Virus record (IMG/VR): IMGVR_UViG_3300027965_000212
Coordinates: 1-64,000 of that record
DNA length: 64,000 nucleotides
Strand: one strand, 5' to 3'
Source of the DNA: a virus
The notes under the pieces were generated by a model. The model did not search any database. It was not told the origin of the DNA and was given only the letters and a program-made list of their open reading frames with translations. Of the stretch, positions 33,433-42,193 are shown in pieces. The position numbers were made by a program, and so were the translations under genes. Position 1 is the stretch's first letter. Each line of letters begins with the position of its first letter.

Positions 33433-34548
33433 CTAGGTGTAGACCGGCGAGCAGACCGTCGCGGCGAGCGCGGCGTTGACGCGACCCGGGATCGTGATCG
33501 GCGCCGACTGCATCATGATGAATCGCTGCGCGGGATCCTCGATGGTCCAGGTCTTCGGCGCGTATGGGAGCGCCTGATAGTTGAAGTTCGGGTCCATGAT
33601 GGATGCGAAAGCGCGCGTCCCCATCATGTCCGGACCGGAGAGGAGCACCGTGCCATCGGTCAACATCGGGTATTCCTGATCGGTGTTTCCACCCTCAGTT
33701 CCCATGTCGACGTACCATTCATTGTAGATCCAGAGGTCGTACTGACCCCAGCGCCCCTTATACACCGCGCCGCGCTCGATCTTCGCGCCGGGATCGATGG
33801 CATTGCCGAACTCCGAGAGCTTCGGATAGTAGATCGCTCCCTTCAGCACCGGATCGGCAATGAAGCCCTCCCAGGACGAGGTCGTGAAGATGATGTCGGT
33901 CACCTTTGCGCCGCTCTCTTTCAGAATCTGGCGCTGCCAAGCCTCGATGTTGGTGGTCGGCGATGCGTTCCCGGCGATGACATTCGCATTCGTCCATTGC
34001 GCAGTGCCGGTGAGCGCGACAGTGAGCGAGGGGGCGCGGCCGAAGTCGACCAAAGAAGTCGGGAAGCCCTCACCTTTGATCAGCACGGTTCCGGTCGAGA
34101 GCACCTGCGCGGCCATCCACTCAAGGCGCCGATCGATCAGATCGATCTGATCGGTCATCTCGGCCTCGAGGTTCGCCATTTCGCGCTCAGCGCCGGTCAG
34201 CTCCCCGCCGATGCGCTCGCCGATCATGCGCCGGACAGGCTTGCGCAGATCCGGCGCACGCTTGTCCTTGATGTAGGCGGGCTTGAAAATGTTGGTCTGC
34301 ATGCGACGCTGCTCGACCAGCTTGCCTTCGACCAGCGGCGACACGAACGGCGCGATGCGGCGCTTGCCGACATCGACGTCGATCGCGACGAATTCCGTCT
34401 CGCTGTTGATGATGTTGGGAAAGAACCTGTCGAGCAGGAACTTGGTCGGACGCTTCAGGTTCGGCACGACCGCCACGAGACGCGCCGTGTCGTAGACAAG
34501 GTTGGTGCCGGCGGCGCCGGGGCCAGGAGTAGGAGCAGGACCAGACAT
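33433..34548 (-). CDS. Major capsid protein (lambda gpE family)
   Basis: A 371-residue protein of the phage capsid E family: NLKRPTKFLLDRFFPNIINSETEFVAIDVDVGKRRIAPFVSPLVEGKLVEQRRMQTNIFKPAYIKDKRAPD near the N-terminus and RRLEWMAAQVLSTGTVLIKGEGFP in the middle. It builds the icosahedral shell and adopts the HK97 fold. Upstream neighbours D, protease and portal match the lambda head order. Confidence 0.93.
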   Translation of the reverse strand: MSGPAPTPGPGAAGTNLVYDTARLVAVVPNLKRPTKFLLDRFFPNIINSETEFVAIDVDVGKRRIAPFVSPLVEGKLVEQRRMQTNIFKPAYIKDKRAPDLRKPVRRMIGERIGGELTGAEREMANLEAEMTDQIDLIDRRLEWMAAQVLSTGTVLIKGEGFPTSLVDFGRAPSLTVALTGTAQWTNANVIAGNASPTTNIEAWQRQILKESGAKVTDIIFTTSSWEGFIADPVLKGAIYYPKLSEFGNAIDPGAKIERGAVYKGRWGQYDLWIYNEWYVDMGTEGGNTDQEYPMLTDGTVLLSGPDMMGTRAFASIMDPNFNYQALPYAPKTWTIEDPAQRFIMMQSAPITIPGRVNAALAATVCSPVYT

Positions 34549-34611
34549 GGATAGTCTCCGGAGGTTGACGGCGCCGAGGCGGCCGCGAGTTTTCGTGTGA
34601 GTGGATCGAGC

Positions 34612-34636
34612 CGCCGCGCAAAACGATCGCGCGGCG
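34612..34636. other. Stem-loop between decoration and capsid genes
   Basis: GCCGCGC at 34613-34619 pairs with GCGCGGC at 34629-34635 around a nine-base loop. No T-run; possible mRNA processing or stability element separating D and E. Confidence 0.4.
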
Positions 34637-34653
34637 CTCGCATGAGGACTGGA

Positions 34654-35691
34654 TTACTCGCCCGCCGGATCGTCGGCGGAGACAGCGCCCTTGAGGAAGA
34701 TGCCGAGCGGGATCAGAGCTGCCTTCGCCTGCGCGATCGAGATGCTCGGATCGAGCGTGATCGCATTGACGTTGAACTCGCCCATCAGATAGATGCCGCA
34801 GACGCAATCGCCGGCCGCTGCCGGCGCATAGTCGGCGAGGATCGCCACCGGGTTTGCACTGCCGTCGACCGCGGTCGCGACCGCCTGCTTGTACGAGAGG
34901 CTTCCGGTCGCCGGCGTGATCACGAAGGTGTCACCCGCCGCACAAGCCGTGCCGCCCGCCGTGATCGTGAAGTTGATCTGCGGGGACGCGAATGCGGCGC
35001 CGAAGGTTGCTACGCCGAGCTCAGCTCCATTCGGCGCATAGACCTGCGCATGGGTCGCATCCGTGCAGACCGCCGTGTAATTTCCGGCCCTGACGGCAAC
35101 GCCATTGCTGATCGAGCCGACGGTCGCGTTGCCGGTGTTCGCGGTGCCGCCGGTCAGGGTCGCGCCCGACAGCGTGACCGCACCAGCGTCGGACGTAGCG
35201 AGCGTCAGTGCATTTCCCGCCGTGCCGATTTGCACCGCAGTCAGCGTGATGACGGCACCGGCGAGCGCATAAGTGAACTTGCTCAGATTGACGTCCGTCG
35301 AGCCAACCAGGAACGCCATGAGGTTCTGCGCAGTCGCCGCGGCGCTCGCCCCGATATAGACGTTGTTTCCGGCCGGAGGCCGATCCTCCCAGGCACCAGG
35401 CTGCGCGATAAAGGTCACAACCGTGCCGCCGATCGTCACGGTATCGCCGGCGTTCGGCACCGCCGCGACCGTGATGGTGCCAGTCGCATAGGTCTTGCCG
35501 GTCGTCGCGGTCGCGGCGCCGTCAAGCACCTGTCCGAGCACGGTGCCGCGCTGCAGGTTGACGCCACCGGTGATGGTTGCATTGTCGCTCACAAGCTTGA
35601 GGTTCCCGGCAATGAGCTGATCCGGGATGAACGTCTCGGCGACCGCGCTGGGCACCTGCGGATTGTCGCCAATAAGGCTGGGATTGAGCAT
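34654..35691 (-). CDS. Head decoration protein (lambda gpD-like, extended)
   Basis: A 345-residue protein. The N-terminus ([33 protein letters not shown]) and C-terminus ([33 protein letters not shown]...[17 protein letters not shown]) are gpD-like and would sit on capsid trimers. Lambda D is about 110 residues. Here a large beta-rich insert (about residues 45-255) with [15 protein letters not shown] and [13 protein letters not shown] splits the domain and would project from the capsid surface. ATG at 35691 was chosen over an upstream start. Confidence 0.8.
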   Translation of the reverse strand: MLNPSLIGDNPQVPSAVAETFIPDQLIAGNLKLVSDNATITGGVNLQRGTVLGQVLDGAATATTGKTYATGTITVAAVPNAGDTVTIGGTVVTFIAQPGAWEDRPPAGNNVYIGASAAATAQNLMAFLVGSTDVNLSKFTYALAGAVITLTAVQIGTAGNALTLATSDAGAVTLSGATLTGGTANTGNATVGSISNGVAVRAGNYTAVCTDATHAQVYAPNGAELGVATFGAAFASPQINFTITAGGTACAAGDTFVITPATGSLSYKQAVATAVDGSANPVAILADYAPAAAGDCVCGIYLMGEFNVNAITLDPSISIAQAKAALIPLGIFLKGAVSADDPAGE

Positions 35692-35777
35692 TGAGGTGCT
35701 CCTTTCGAGGTTGCACGGGATTGGCCGGCGGCTCGTCAAGCCGCCGGAGATTGAAACAAACTAAGCGTGGGTCAGGA

Positions 35778-36452
35778 TCAGGCTTCGCCGCGAGCCTTCT
35801 TTCCGGCCGCCGCCACCGCAGCCGCGAAGGCCTCCGGAGAATCCGCAGATGGTGCTGAGCCACCATTAGAGCCGACATTCGGCGGCGCTTCGCGGGACAT
35901 GCGATCACGGAGAGGATCAGCGGGACGCGCTGCAGCGGGCGCCGCAATGCTGAGAGCGGCGATCGCCTGCGATCGCGGCATGCGGGTCGTGAGCGCAAGG
36001 CGCATGGCGGCGTCCGGGTTGGCTTTGCCGGCAGATGAATAGACGATTGCCGAGATACGCCGACGCTCCCGGGCACGGATTGCGCGGATCTGAGCACGCG
36101 CCTCGGGTTCCTCTTCGTCATCACGCTCGTCTTCGTCGTCGCCGTCGCCATCCTCCTCGTCGGCCTTTTTGGCTTTCTTGGCCTTTTTGGCCTTTTTGCC
36201 CTTCTCTTCGCCGTCGTCTTTCTCCTCCTCCTCCTCGCACTCCTCGCTGGCCCGCTCGGAATCATCCTCCTCTTCGGCGCGCTTGGACTTTTTGCCGTCC
36301 TTTTTGTCGCCCCCCTCCTCTTCCTCCTTGTCTTCCGCGCGCTTGGACTCCTTTTTGTCCTTCTCGTCCTTATCGTCTTCGGCGCGAGCGGCTGTCGGCC
36401 GGGCCAAAGCGGGCTTGGAAGTGCTGGCGGCGAGCTGCGAGAAAACGCGCAT
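35778..36452 (-). CDS. Highly charged scaffold-like protein
   Basis: A 224-residue protein. Residues about 25-120 are almost entirely Lys, Glu, Asp and Arg (KDEKDKKESKRAEDKEEEEGG-type repeats, four Lys-rich KAKK units), followed by a helical C-terminal domain (RAQIRAIRARERRRISAIV...AAMRLALTTRMPRSQAIAAL). Position between protease and decoration genes is that of lambda Nu3 scaffold, which is cleaved away after assembly. The mixed-charge region is extreme and may be disordered. Confidence 0.65.
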   Translation of the reverse strand: MRVFSQLAASTSKPALARPTAARAEDDKDEKDKKESKRAEDKEEEEGGDKKDGKKSKRAEEEDDSERASEECEEEEEKDDGEEKGKKAKKAKKAKKADEEDGDGDDEDERDDEEEPEARAQIRAIRARERRRISAIVYSSAGKANPDAAMRLALTTRMPRSQAIAALSIAAPAAARPADPLRDRMSREAPPNVGSNGGSAPSADSPEAFAAAVAAAGKKARGEA

Positions 36453-36478
36453 GGATCGGATCTCCGTCGTGTTTGAAA

Positions 36479-37342
36479 TCAGCTGATGGACTTGAGGAGG
36501 CTCGAGAACGCCTCGTCTGGAGGCAGGACCTCGTCCGCGAGGCCCTGGGTGACACCGGCAGACCCGAGGAAACATCCAGCTTCCGTCGATCTCACTTTGC
36601 CGGCGCCGAGCTCACGATTACGCGCGACCAAATCAACAAACATCTCGCCCATGGCGTCGATGTCGGCCTGGAAGCGGGCACGCGCAGCATCCGACAGCGG
36701 CGTGGTCGGATAGCTGTCAGACTTGCGCTCGCCATATTGAATGGTGGTGACCTTGATGCCGAACCTCTCAAGCGCCGCGGTGATATCGACATGCAGCGCG
36801 ATCACGCCGATCGAGCCGGACCCGCCAGTGCGCGGCACCGTGATGTGATCCGCAGCGCTCGCGAGCGCATAGGCCGCCGAATAGGCGTATTCGTCGAGGA
36901 TCGCCCAGATCGGCTTCCGACCGCGCATCGCATAGATTTGATCGGCGAGGTCGAAACATCCAGCCACCTCGCCGCCGGGCGAATTGATGTGCATCGCGAT
37001 CGCGCGTACTTCGGCATCATCGAGCGCCGCAGTCATCTGGTCGCTGATGTCGGAGTAGACGGTCTCCGCATCCCAAGCCCACCAGCAGCGCTCGTGCACC
37101 AATACGCCGCGCACTGGAATGATCGCGACCCCGTCAACAAGATCGTAGGGGCGAAGCCGCTCGCTGCGCAGATCAGCTGCGCGGCCCAGATCGGCGGATG
37201 CGGGTATCTCCGCAACAGGCATGACGACAGGGGCTTGGAGCATCTCCAGCAGCACCGCAGCGTGACCAGGCCAAAGCGCGAGCGGCGCATTGAGGAAGCG
37301 CCGCAGGCGTCCCGGATTAAGCTCGGGAGCGAGATGATTCAT
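36479..37342 (-). CDS. S49 family prohead protease (lambda gpC-like)
   Basis: A 287-residue serine protease of the ClpP/SppA type: INSPGGEVAGCFDLADQIYAMRG, the catalytic Ser in EYAYSAAYALASAADHI and TGGSGSIGVIALHVD. It cuts scaffold and portal during prohead maturation. ATGA-coupled to the portal gene. The C-terminal half has the helical GRIRSTEAG-like EMFVDLVARNRELGAGKVRSTEAGCFLGSAGVTQGLADEV characteristic of phage S49 enzymes. Confidence 0.92.
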   Translation of the reverse strand: MNHLAPELNPGRLRRFLNAPLALWPGHAAVLLEMLQAPVVMPVAEIPASADLGRAADLRSERLRPYDLVDGVAIIPVRGVLVHERCWWAWDAETVYSDISDQMTAALDDAEVRAIAMHINSPGGEVAGCFDLADQIYAMRGRKPIWAILDEYAYSAAYALASAADHITVPRTGGSGSIGVIALHVDITAALERFGIKVTTIQYGERKSDSYPTTPLSDAARARFQADIDAMGEMFVDLVARNRELGAGKVRSTEAGCFLGSAGVTQGLADEVLPPDEAFSSLLKSIS

Positions 37343-38988
37343 TGTGCCTCCGGTTGCCGCGCGCTTCGCTGCGCGAGCACCGCACCCGCCCATTCGGGCC
37401 GCGGAATACCGTATTTGTCGAACAGAGAGAGCTCGTAGCGGCGCTGCTCAAGCACCTCCTCGAATTCGAGGCCCTGTTCCGCGCATTCGTCCTCGAGCGT
37501 CGAGAGGGCGCCATCCATACGCATGATGGCGGCACCAGCTTCATCGACCGGGGAAATCCACCCCCTGCCCGGGCCCATCCAGCGGCAGCGCGAATAGGCG
37601 CCGCGAGCCGAGGGAAAGTCGGGCGCGCCGGCAGGCAACGGCAGATCGTCGACCTCGTGCGCCTCTTCGAGCCAGGCGGCACGGATCGGCGCGGCAAAGC
37701 CCTCGGCGAATTCATGCCGTCGGCGCGCCAATGTCTTCCATGCCTCGAGCAGCGCGCCGCGCGCGGATGAATAGTTCACATCCGACCAGTTGTTGCTGAT
37801 CTGCTGCGCCGAGAGCCCGGCGCCGGCCGCAACGTTGCGCAGCACCGCGCCTTCAAATTCCTTGAAGTTGCTGCTCGGACGGGTCGGTGCAACCGTGTTG
37901 ATCTTCTCGCCCGGGAAGAGCATCGGGATCCTGGCGTTGCCGATCATCATCCCGCGGCCGTCGTGGAACTCCTTGCGCAGGCCCTGATAGCGAGGAATCT
38001 TCTCGCCGTCCTCGAGCGCCTCCATCATCATTTCATGATCGAAGGGTGACTCAACGTAGGCCGCGAAGACCGAATTCAAGATCGCTGCGTCGACCTCGAG
38101 CGTGTCGTACTTGATCAGCATCTTGAGACGCTGAATGACCGGCGTCAGGATCCCGGCGCCGCCGCGATGCTGCGCAGCCCGGTCGGCCTCATAGTCGTGA
38201 ACGACAATCGGGCGGCCCCAAGAGGTTTCGCGCAGCACGCGTTCCCAGGTGACGGATTCCGCGGCAGTGAACCAGTCGCCCGCATGCGCCTTACGGATAT
38301 GATAGGCGACCGCTGCGCCGTAGCGATCGATCTCGACGCCGCCGCGCATGGTCATCTGATCGAAGCGCAGCTGCGGATTGGAGAGCCGATCCGGATCGAC
38401 GATCTGCACCGCCGTGCAATAGCGCGCGGCACCCCGCCCAACGCGCTCCGGAATCCACTGCATCACTGCGAGCGCATCGCCGTCGATCAGCTTATGGCGG
38501 AAGCCGATGCGCATCATCTGGCCGAAGGTCCAGTTGCGCGCGGCATCGCAATAGCGACCAAGATCCGTCACCGCCCAGGCACGCCAATGCGCGTCGACGG
38601 CCGCGGCGTATTCCTTGGCCCACACATGATCGAACGCGGCGCCGGAGACGCTGGCGAGGAACCGATAATCCGGCTTCGGCACCGGGCGAAGGTTCGCGCC
38701 GACCGCGTTATCGAGCACACGCGTGACCGCGCCAGATGCCCATCCGTCATTGCGGACCAGGTCGCGAACGCGGCTAACGATCCGGTCGCGATAGATGTTG
38801 AGCTCGCCGTCAGGGCTCCAGAGATAGGGCTGCCACGCGGCGAGATGCTGGCCGTAGATGTCGGCCGCGTCATAGGGCGGTCCGCCGAAGCGGCCGTTGC
38901 CGCCGTTGAGCGCGCGCGCGCGACGGCTCGGCGGCACAGGTTCGCCGCCGGGACCATAGATCACCACTTCGCGTTTTTCTGACTGCAT
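37339..38988 (-). CDS. Portal protein (lambda gpB family)
   Basis: A 549-residue protein with lambda-type portal features: NIYRDRIVSRVRDLVRNDGWASGAVTRVLDNAVGANLRPVPKPDYRFL, IQIVDPDRLSNPQLR, SWGRPIVVHDYEADRAAQHRGG and GAGLSAQQISNNWSDVNYSSARGALLEAWKTLARRRHEF. It forms the dodecameric DNA gate. I chose ATG at 38988; the longer reading from TTG at 39012 would pass through the palindrome at 38996-39011. Confidence 0.93.
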   Translation of the reverse strand: MQSEKREVVIYGPGGEPVPPSRRARALNGGNGRFGGPPYDAADIYGQHLAAWQPYLWSPDGELNIYRDRIVSRVRDLVRNDGWASGAVTRVLDNAVGANLRPVPKPDYRFLASVSGAAFDHVWAKEYAAAVDAHWRAWAVTDLGRYCDAARNWTFGQMMRIGFRHKLIDGDALAVMQWIPERVGRGAARYCTAVQIVDPDRLSNPQLRFDQMTMRGGVEIDRYGAAVAYHIRKAHAGDWFTAAESVTWERVLRETSWGRPIVVHDYEADRAAQHRGGAGILTPVIQRLKMLIKYDTLEVDAAILNSVFAAYVESPFDHEMMMEALEDGEKIPRYQGLRKEFHDGRGMMIGNARIPMLFPGEKINTVAPTRPSSNFKEFEGAVLRNVAAGAGLSAQQISNNWSDVNYSSARGALLEAWKTLARRRHEFAEGFAAPIRAAWLEEAHEVDDLPLPAGAPDFPSARGAYSRCRWMGPGRGWISPVDEAGAAIMRMDGALSTLEDECAEQGLEFEEVLEQRRYELSLFDKYGIPRPEWAGAVLAQRSARQPEAQ

Positions 38989-38995
38989 GTGCGGG

Positions 38996-39011
38996 TGCGC
39001 CAATTGGCGCA
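38996..39011. repeat. Dispersed 16-bp palindrome, copy 4
   Basis: TGCGCCAATTGGCGCA in the 28-base gap between the 51-residue gene (stop 5 bases away) and the portal ATG, where it would overlap or displace the portal ribosome-binding site. Confidence 0.95.
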
Positions 39012-39016
39012 AGCTC

Positions 39017-39172
39017 TCAACGTCTCGGTTCTACGCGCGGGAGATCGCGCCGGTATCGGGCATTCCAGTTGGCGACCGCTTCATCGAAGCGGCGCCAGGC
39101 ATCGCCCGGGATTTGCTGATAGCTGTCGTGCTCGGCTATCAGCTTCTGCAGATCGGGATAGCCGGAGATCAT
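39017..39172 (-). CDS. Small head-region protein
   Basis: A 51-residue protein starting MISGYPDLQKLIAEHDSY and ending RYRRDLPRVEPRR, with the middle DAWRRFDEAVANWN helix. Its ATG overlaps the W gene stop (ATGA), which supports translation. Too short for family recognition; sits where lambda-type phages place W and B. Confidence 0.55.
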   Translation of the reverse strand: MISGYPDLQKLIAEHDSYQQIPGDAWRRFDEAVANWNARYRRDLPRVEPRR

Positions 39173-39420
39173 CGATAGTAGGGCCGGATGGCGCGCCGAC
39201 CACGATTGATTCCGAGCTGCCGCTGCAGCAAGCCGATCCACTGCACCAATCCGGCCTTTTCGGCCGGCGTGTAGGTGACGCTCTTGCCTTCGTAGGACAC
39301 TGTCACCGGTTTGCCGCCGGTGACGAGCTGCTGATACGCCATCTGCGCCTCGCTCAGCCATTGCTGCAGCGTCGCGATGGCGACGCCGGAGAGGATCGTT
39401 CTGTTCGGGTCGAAGGTCAT
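39169..39420 (-). CDS. Head-tail joining protein gpW-like
   Basis: An 83-residue protein of the gpW family: LQQWLSEAQMAYQQLVTGGKPVTVSYEGKSVTYTPAEKAGLVQWIGLLQRQLG. gpW stabilises DNA-filled heads and makes the platform for the tail adaptor. Coupled by ATGA to the terminase gene. Confidence 0.9.
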   Translation of the reverse strand: MTFDPNRTILSGVAIATLQQWLSEAQMAYQQLVTGGKPVTVSYEGKSVTYTPAEKAGLVQWIGLLQRQLGINRGRRAIRPYYR

Positions 39421-41345
39421 GCGAGCAGACTTGCGATCGATTTGCGTGTCGGCGGCTTAGGTGGCGGAGCCTTGGGCGCCACGGAAGGCGCGGCGATCAG
39501 ATCCTCGAGATCGAGCTGTCCAGTTTGCAGCGGGGTCTCACGCTCGGCCTCGAGCTTGCCCCAGCCGACGTCGGATAACCCGTAAACGCCAAACTTGAGC
39601 GCGGCGCCGGTTGCCTGGATCAGCGTATCGAGCGCCTCGTTGTCCTGCCGATCGTCCTTCACCCAGCGATAGACTGTGAAGCCACGGTCGCCTTTGCGCT
39701 TGATGGGCACGCGCCGTTCGGCCGTGAGCTCCTGGAAGTATTCATCGTCGAGACCGGAGGGAAACGCGACAAAGCCATTCGCAAGCGGGTCGTCCTTGGC
39801 GAGATCCCGGTAGAGCGCCATCTTCAGGACTGACACGCCCAAATGATAGAACCGGCTGGAATAGCGCAGAACCTTGCCGGTCTTTTCGTTACGCTCCCGC
39901 TTCACCCGAGCGATGCGCGGCGCGCCATCATCGCCGCGGCCGCGCACCATAATCAGCTTCGAGGATGGATGCTTGCGGGCGAAGCTCCAAACATCCTCCG
40001 TCCAGGCGTTACCGTCGATCGCGGCGAGGTCGATGCCGAGGTTGCGGCCGGCGGAGTTGCGCCACTGCTTGCCGAGCAGAGCGCCGAGATTGGCCTGGCA
40101 GTCGGGATCAGAGATGTGGCGATCAATGATCCCATAGTCGACCACGTAGCGGCGATAATCGCGACCGAAGCCGACCAGCTGCCACTCCACGCGATTGACC
40201 TGGCAGTCGATGCCGAGCATCAACAACAATGCGCCGGCCGGAACATTACCGCGAACGTAGTGAGATTCAGCTGCCCGATCGCGCAGCTCTTCCCAAGGCC
40301 GCGCCTCGCCTTGTGCCCGATAGGCCTTGCCGACCGTATCGTTGAGGAACGTCTTTTCGGCGGCCGGGTCGCCGCGCGCGCGCAACCATTCGGCCGCGAT
40401 GCGCGAGAACGATTGCAGATAGGAATACGCGGACCAAATCCAAAACGAGCGATGCTCGCGCCGCGCATTCGGGTTTTTCGCTCGCCACTCGAAGCCGGCG
40501 AGCATCTGCGGCCGATGATGCTCCTCGATCGTCGCGCCGCACGCCACGCAGGTGAAATGCGCGTCCTCCGGCTTCGCCGGATCGAGACTGGCGAGCATGT
40601 TGTCCCATTCCAGCACCTGCATCTCGCCGCAGTGCGGGCATGGGACGTAAGGCATCTCCTGGCTGCCGGCCTCGAAGTTCCGCGTGATGCGGCAGCCCGG
40701 CATGACGAGCGGCGTCGAGATTTTCGCGATCTTGGCGAATTCGATCGCGCGCGAGCGGTTGTCGGCCTGCACCTCCGGATCGCCGGCCGCGTTCATCTCC
40801 CATTTCGCCAGGTCATCCTGCACCTGGCACTGGATCGTGACCTGCGAGAGCGAGGCCGGCGAGTTGGCGCCGCTGATCAGCAGCGTCGCCAGACCATCGC
40901 GCCGTTCCTTGTACATCACGCTGTCGGCGACATCGCGGCTCTTCTGCGGGAAGAGCTCCCGCACCACCGCGGTCGACCGCATCAGCGGAGCGAGCTTCAT
41001 CTTCGACCAGCGCCGCGCGTTATCCTCGGTCGGATGCGCGTAGAGGAAATTCCCCTTCGCCATCGTGATCGACCCGCACGTGAAGATGTTAGCGAGCGTC
41101 GTCTTGCCGATCTGCGCCGAGCCTTGAACGGTCACATAGCGGCACGGATCATCCGGCGACAGCGCCCGCAGGATCTCGTCGAAGTACGGGAAGAGCTTCC
41201 GATTGTACGGGCCCGGGAACGACCCTTCGGTGATGACGACGTTGCGCTCCGCCCAGGCGAGGTAATCGATCGGCGGCGGCGGCTCGAGCGCGACGGCCGC
41301 GGCTTCGGTCGCCAGGCGCTCCACATTGGCGAGCATGATGCCCAT
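39417..41345 (-). CDS. Terminase large subunit (lambda gpA family)
   Basis: A 642-residue protein. ATPase: Walker A GSAQIGKT at residues 75-82, preceded by the conserved YVTVQGS; Walker B-like QVQDDLAKW. A CxxC pair (CPHCGEMQ and CVACGAT) inserted mid-protein and the nuclease aspartate in LLMLGIDCQVNRVEW. It packages concatemers and cuts at cos-type sites. Start ATG overlaps the small-subunit stop (TAATG). Confidence 0.95.
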   Translation of the reverse strand: MGIMLANVERLATEAAAVALEPPPPIDYLAWAERNVVITEGSFPGPYNRKLFPYFDEILRALSPDDPCRYVTVQGSAQIGKTTLANIFTCGSITMAKGNFLYAHPTEDNARRWSKMKLAPLMRSTAVVRELFPQKSRDVADSVMYKERRDGLATLLISGANSPASLSQVTIQCQVQDDLAKWEMNAAGDPEVQADNRSRAIEFAKIAKISTPLVMPGCRITRNFEAGSQEMPYVPCPHCGEMQVLEWDNMLASLDPAKPEDAHFTCVACGATIEEHHRPQMLAGFEWRAKNPNARREHRSFWIWSAYSYLQSFSRIAAEWLRARGDPAAEKTFLNDTVGKAYRAQGEARPWEELRDRAAESHYVRGNVPAGALLLMLGIDCQVNRVEWQLVGFGRDYRRYVVDYGIIDRHISDPDCQANLGALLGKQWRNSAGRNLGIDLAAIDGNAWTEDVWSFARKHPSSKLIMVRGRGDDGAPRIARVKRERNEKTGKVLRYSSRFYHLGVSVLKMALYRDLAKDDPLANGFVAFPSGLDDEYFQELTAERRVPIKRKGDRGFTVYRWVKDDRQDNEALDTLIQATGAALKFGVYGLSDVGWGKLEAERETPLQTGQLDLEDLIAAPSVAPKAPPPKPPTRKSIASLLA

Positions 41346-42022
41346 TACGCTGGCTCGCTTTCTTCCTCCCCTTTCCCCTCGGTCTCGGAGACCTCATCCT
41401 CGATAAGCGCCGGCAGCTCGTCAGCCTCATCGCGCAGCGCGGCAGCCGCATTTGCGCGAAAGAGCCGAAACTCGGAACGGAGAAAGTGCAGCATGTCGCG
41501 CTGCGGAATTGAGAACCTGGCGGAGGCCTTCGCCGATATCTCGGCGAGCCAGCCGTCCAGCATGTTGATGATCCGCGCGAGCGCGCGGCCGATCTGCTTC
41601 TTGACCGCCTCGGTCAACGTGTAGCGGCCGGCGCGAGCCGCCTCCTCTTCCGCCTTCTTGCGGTTGTCGCGCGAGAGGCCCTCGAGGCGGGCAGCCTTGA
41701 TCTGCTCTTCGACCGGATCGGTCCGCGGCTGCGGAGGCGGCAGCGGCAGCGCCGGCGCGGCTGCTTCAGTCGGCTGAGCGGGCGGTCCATCGAGCTTGGT
41801 CGACAGTCCATTGCCGAGACGTTGACCGATATCGAGGTGGCGCCGCAGCTGCGCGCGCGCCACGGCAACCCGTATCTGCGCCGTCCGCCCCTCGCCTACA
41901 ATCGCCTCGCCGTAGACCTTACCTTCCGTGATCCACTGCGTGACGCGGCCAGGCGACACGTTGCAGAGCCGAGCGAACTCCGACTTGGAGGCGATCTCCG
42001 GCTCCGCCGGCTGCTCACTCAT
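41345..42022 (-). CDS. Terminase small subunit, HTH-type
   Basis: A 225-residue protein. The N-terminal winged HTH (KSEFARLCNVSPGRVTQWITEGKV) is of the Nu1-like kind that binds packaging sites. A Pro-rich linker and a helical C-terminus (AGRYTLTEAVKKQIGRALARIINMLDGWLAEI) likely bind the large subunit. Tandem GCCTAAA-type repeats lie immediately upstream of its start. Confidence 0.85.
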   Translation of the reverse strand: MSEQPAEPEIASKSEFARLCNVSPGRVTQWITEGKVYGEAIVGEGRTAQIRVAVARAQLRRHLDIGQRLGNGLSTKLDGPPAQPTEAAAPALPLPPPQPRTDPVEEQIKAARLEGLSRDNRKKAEEEAARAGRYTLTEAVKKQIGRALARIINMLDGWLAEISAKASARFSIPQRDMLHFLRSEFRLFRANAAAALRDEADELPALIEDEVSETEGKGEEESEPA

Positions 42023-42036
42023 CCCGCCCCGCGCAT

Positions 42037-42079
42037 TTTTAGCGAGCCTTTTAGCCGCCTTTAGGCAAGCTCTTTAGGC
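42037..42079. repeat. Tandem GCYTAAA repeats upstream of terminase
   Basis: Four 7-base units, read on the plus strand as TTTTAGC (42037), TTTTAGC (42049), TTTAGGC (42060) and TTTAGGC (42073), spaced 11-13 bases, close to one helical turn. They lie 15-57 bases in front of the small terminase gene. Candidate binding site for the small terminase or a late activator. Confidence 0.45.
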
Positions 42080-42193
42080 TACGAAAATGCGCTCTGACTG
42101 CGAGTTACCCTCGCTCGCGCGTAGCCCGTGGATGGAGGGTCCATAGGAAGGACCCAAAGAGGTGGAGGAGGTGCCGAGGGGGCGCCCTCGACG

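Noticed and set aside
39843-41624. 593-residue plus-strand open frame opposite the large terminase
   Set aside because: Antisense shadow of a gene with clear Walker and nuclease motifs.
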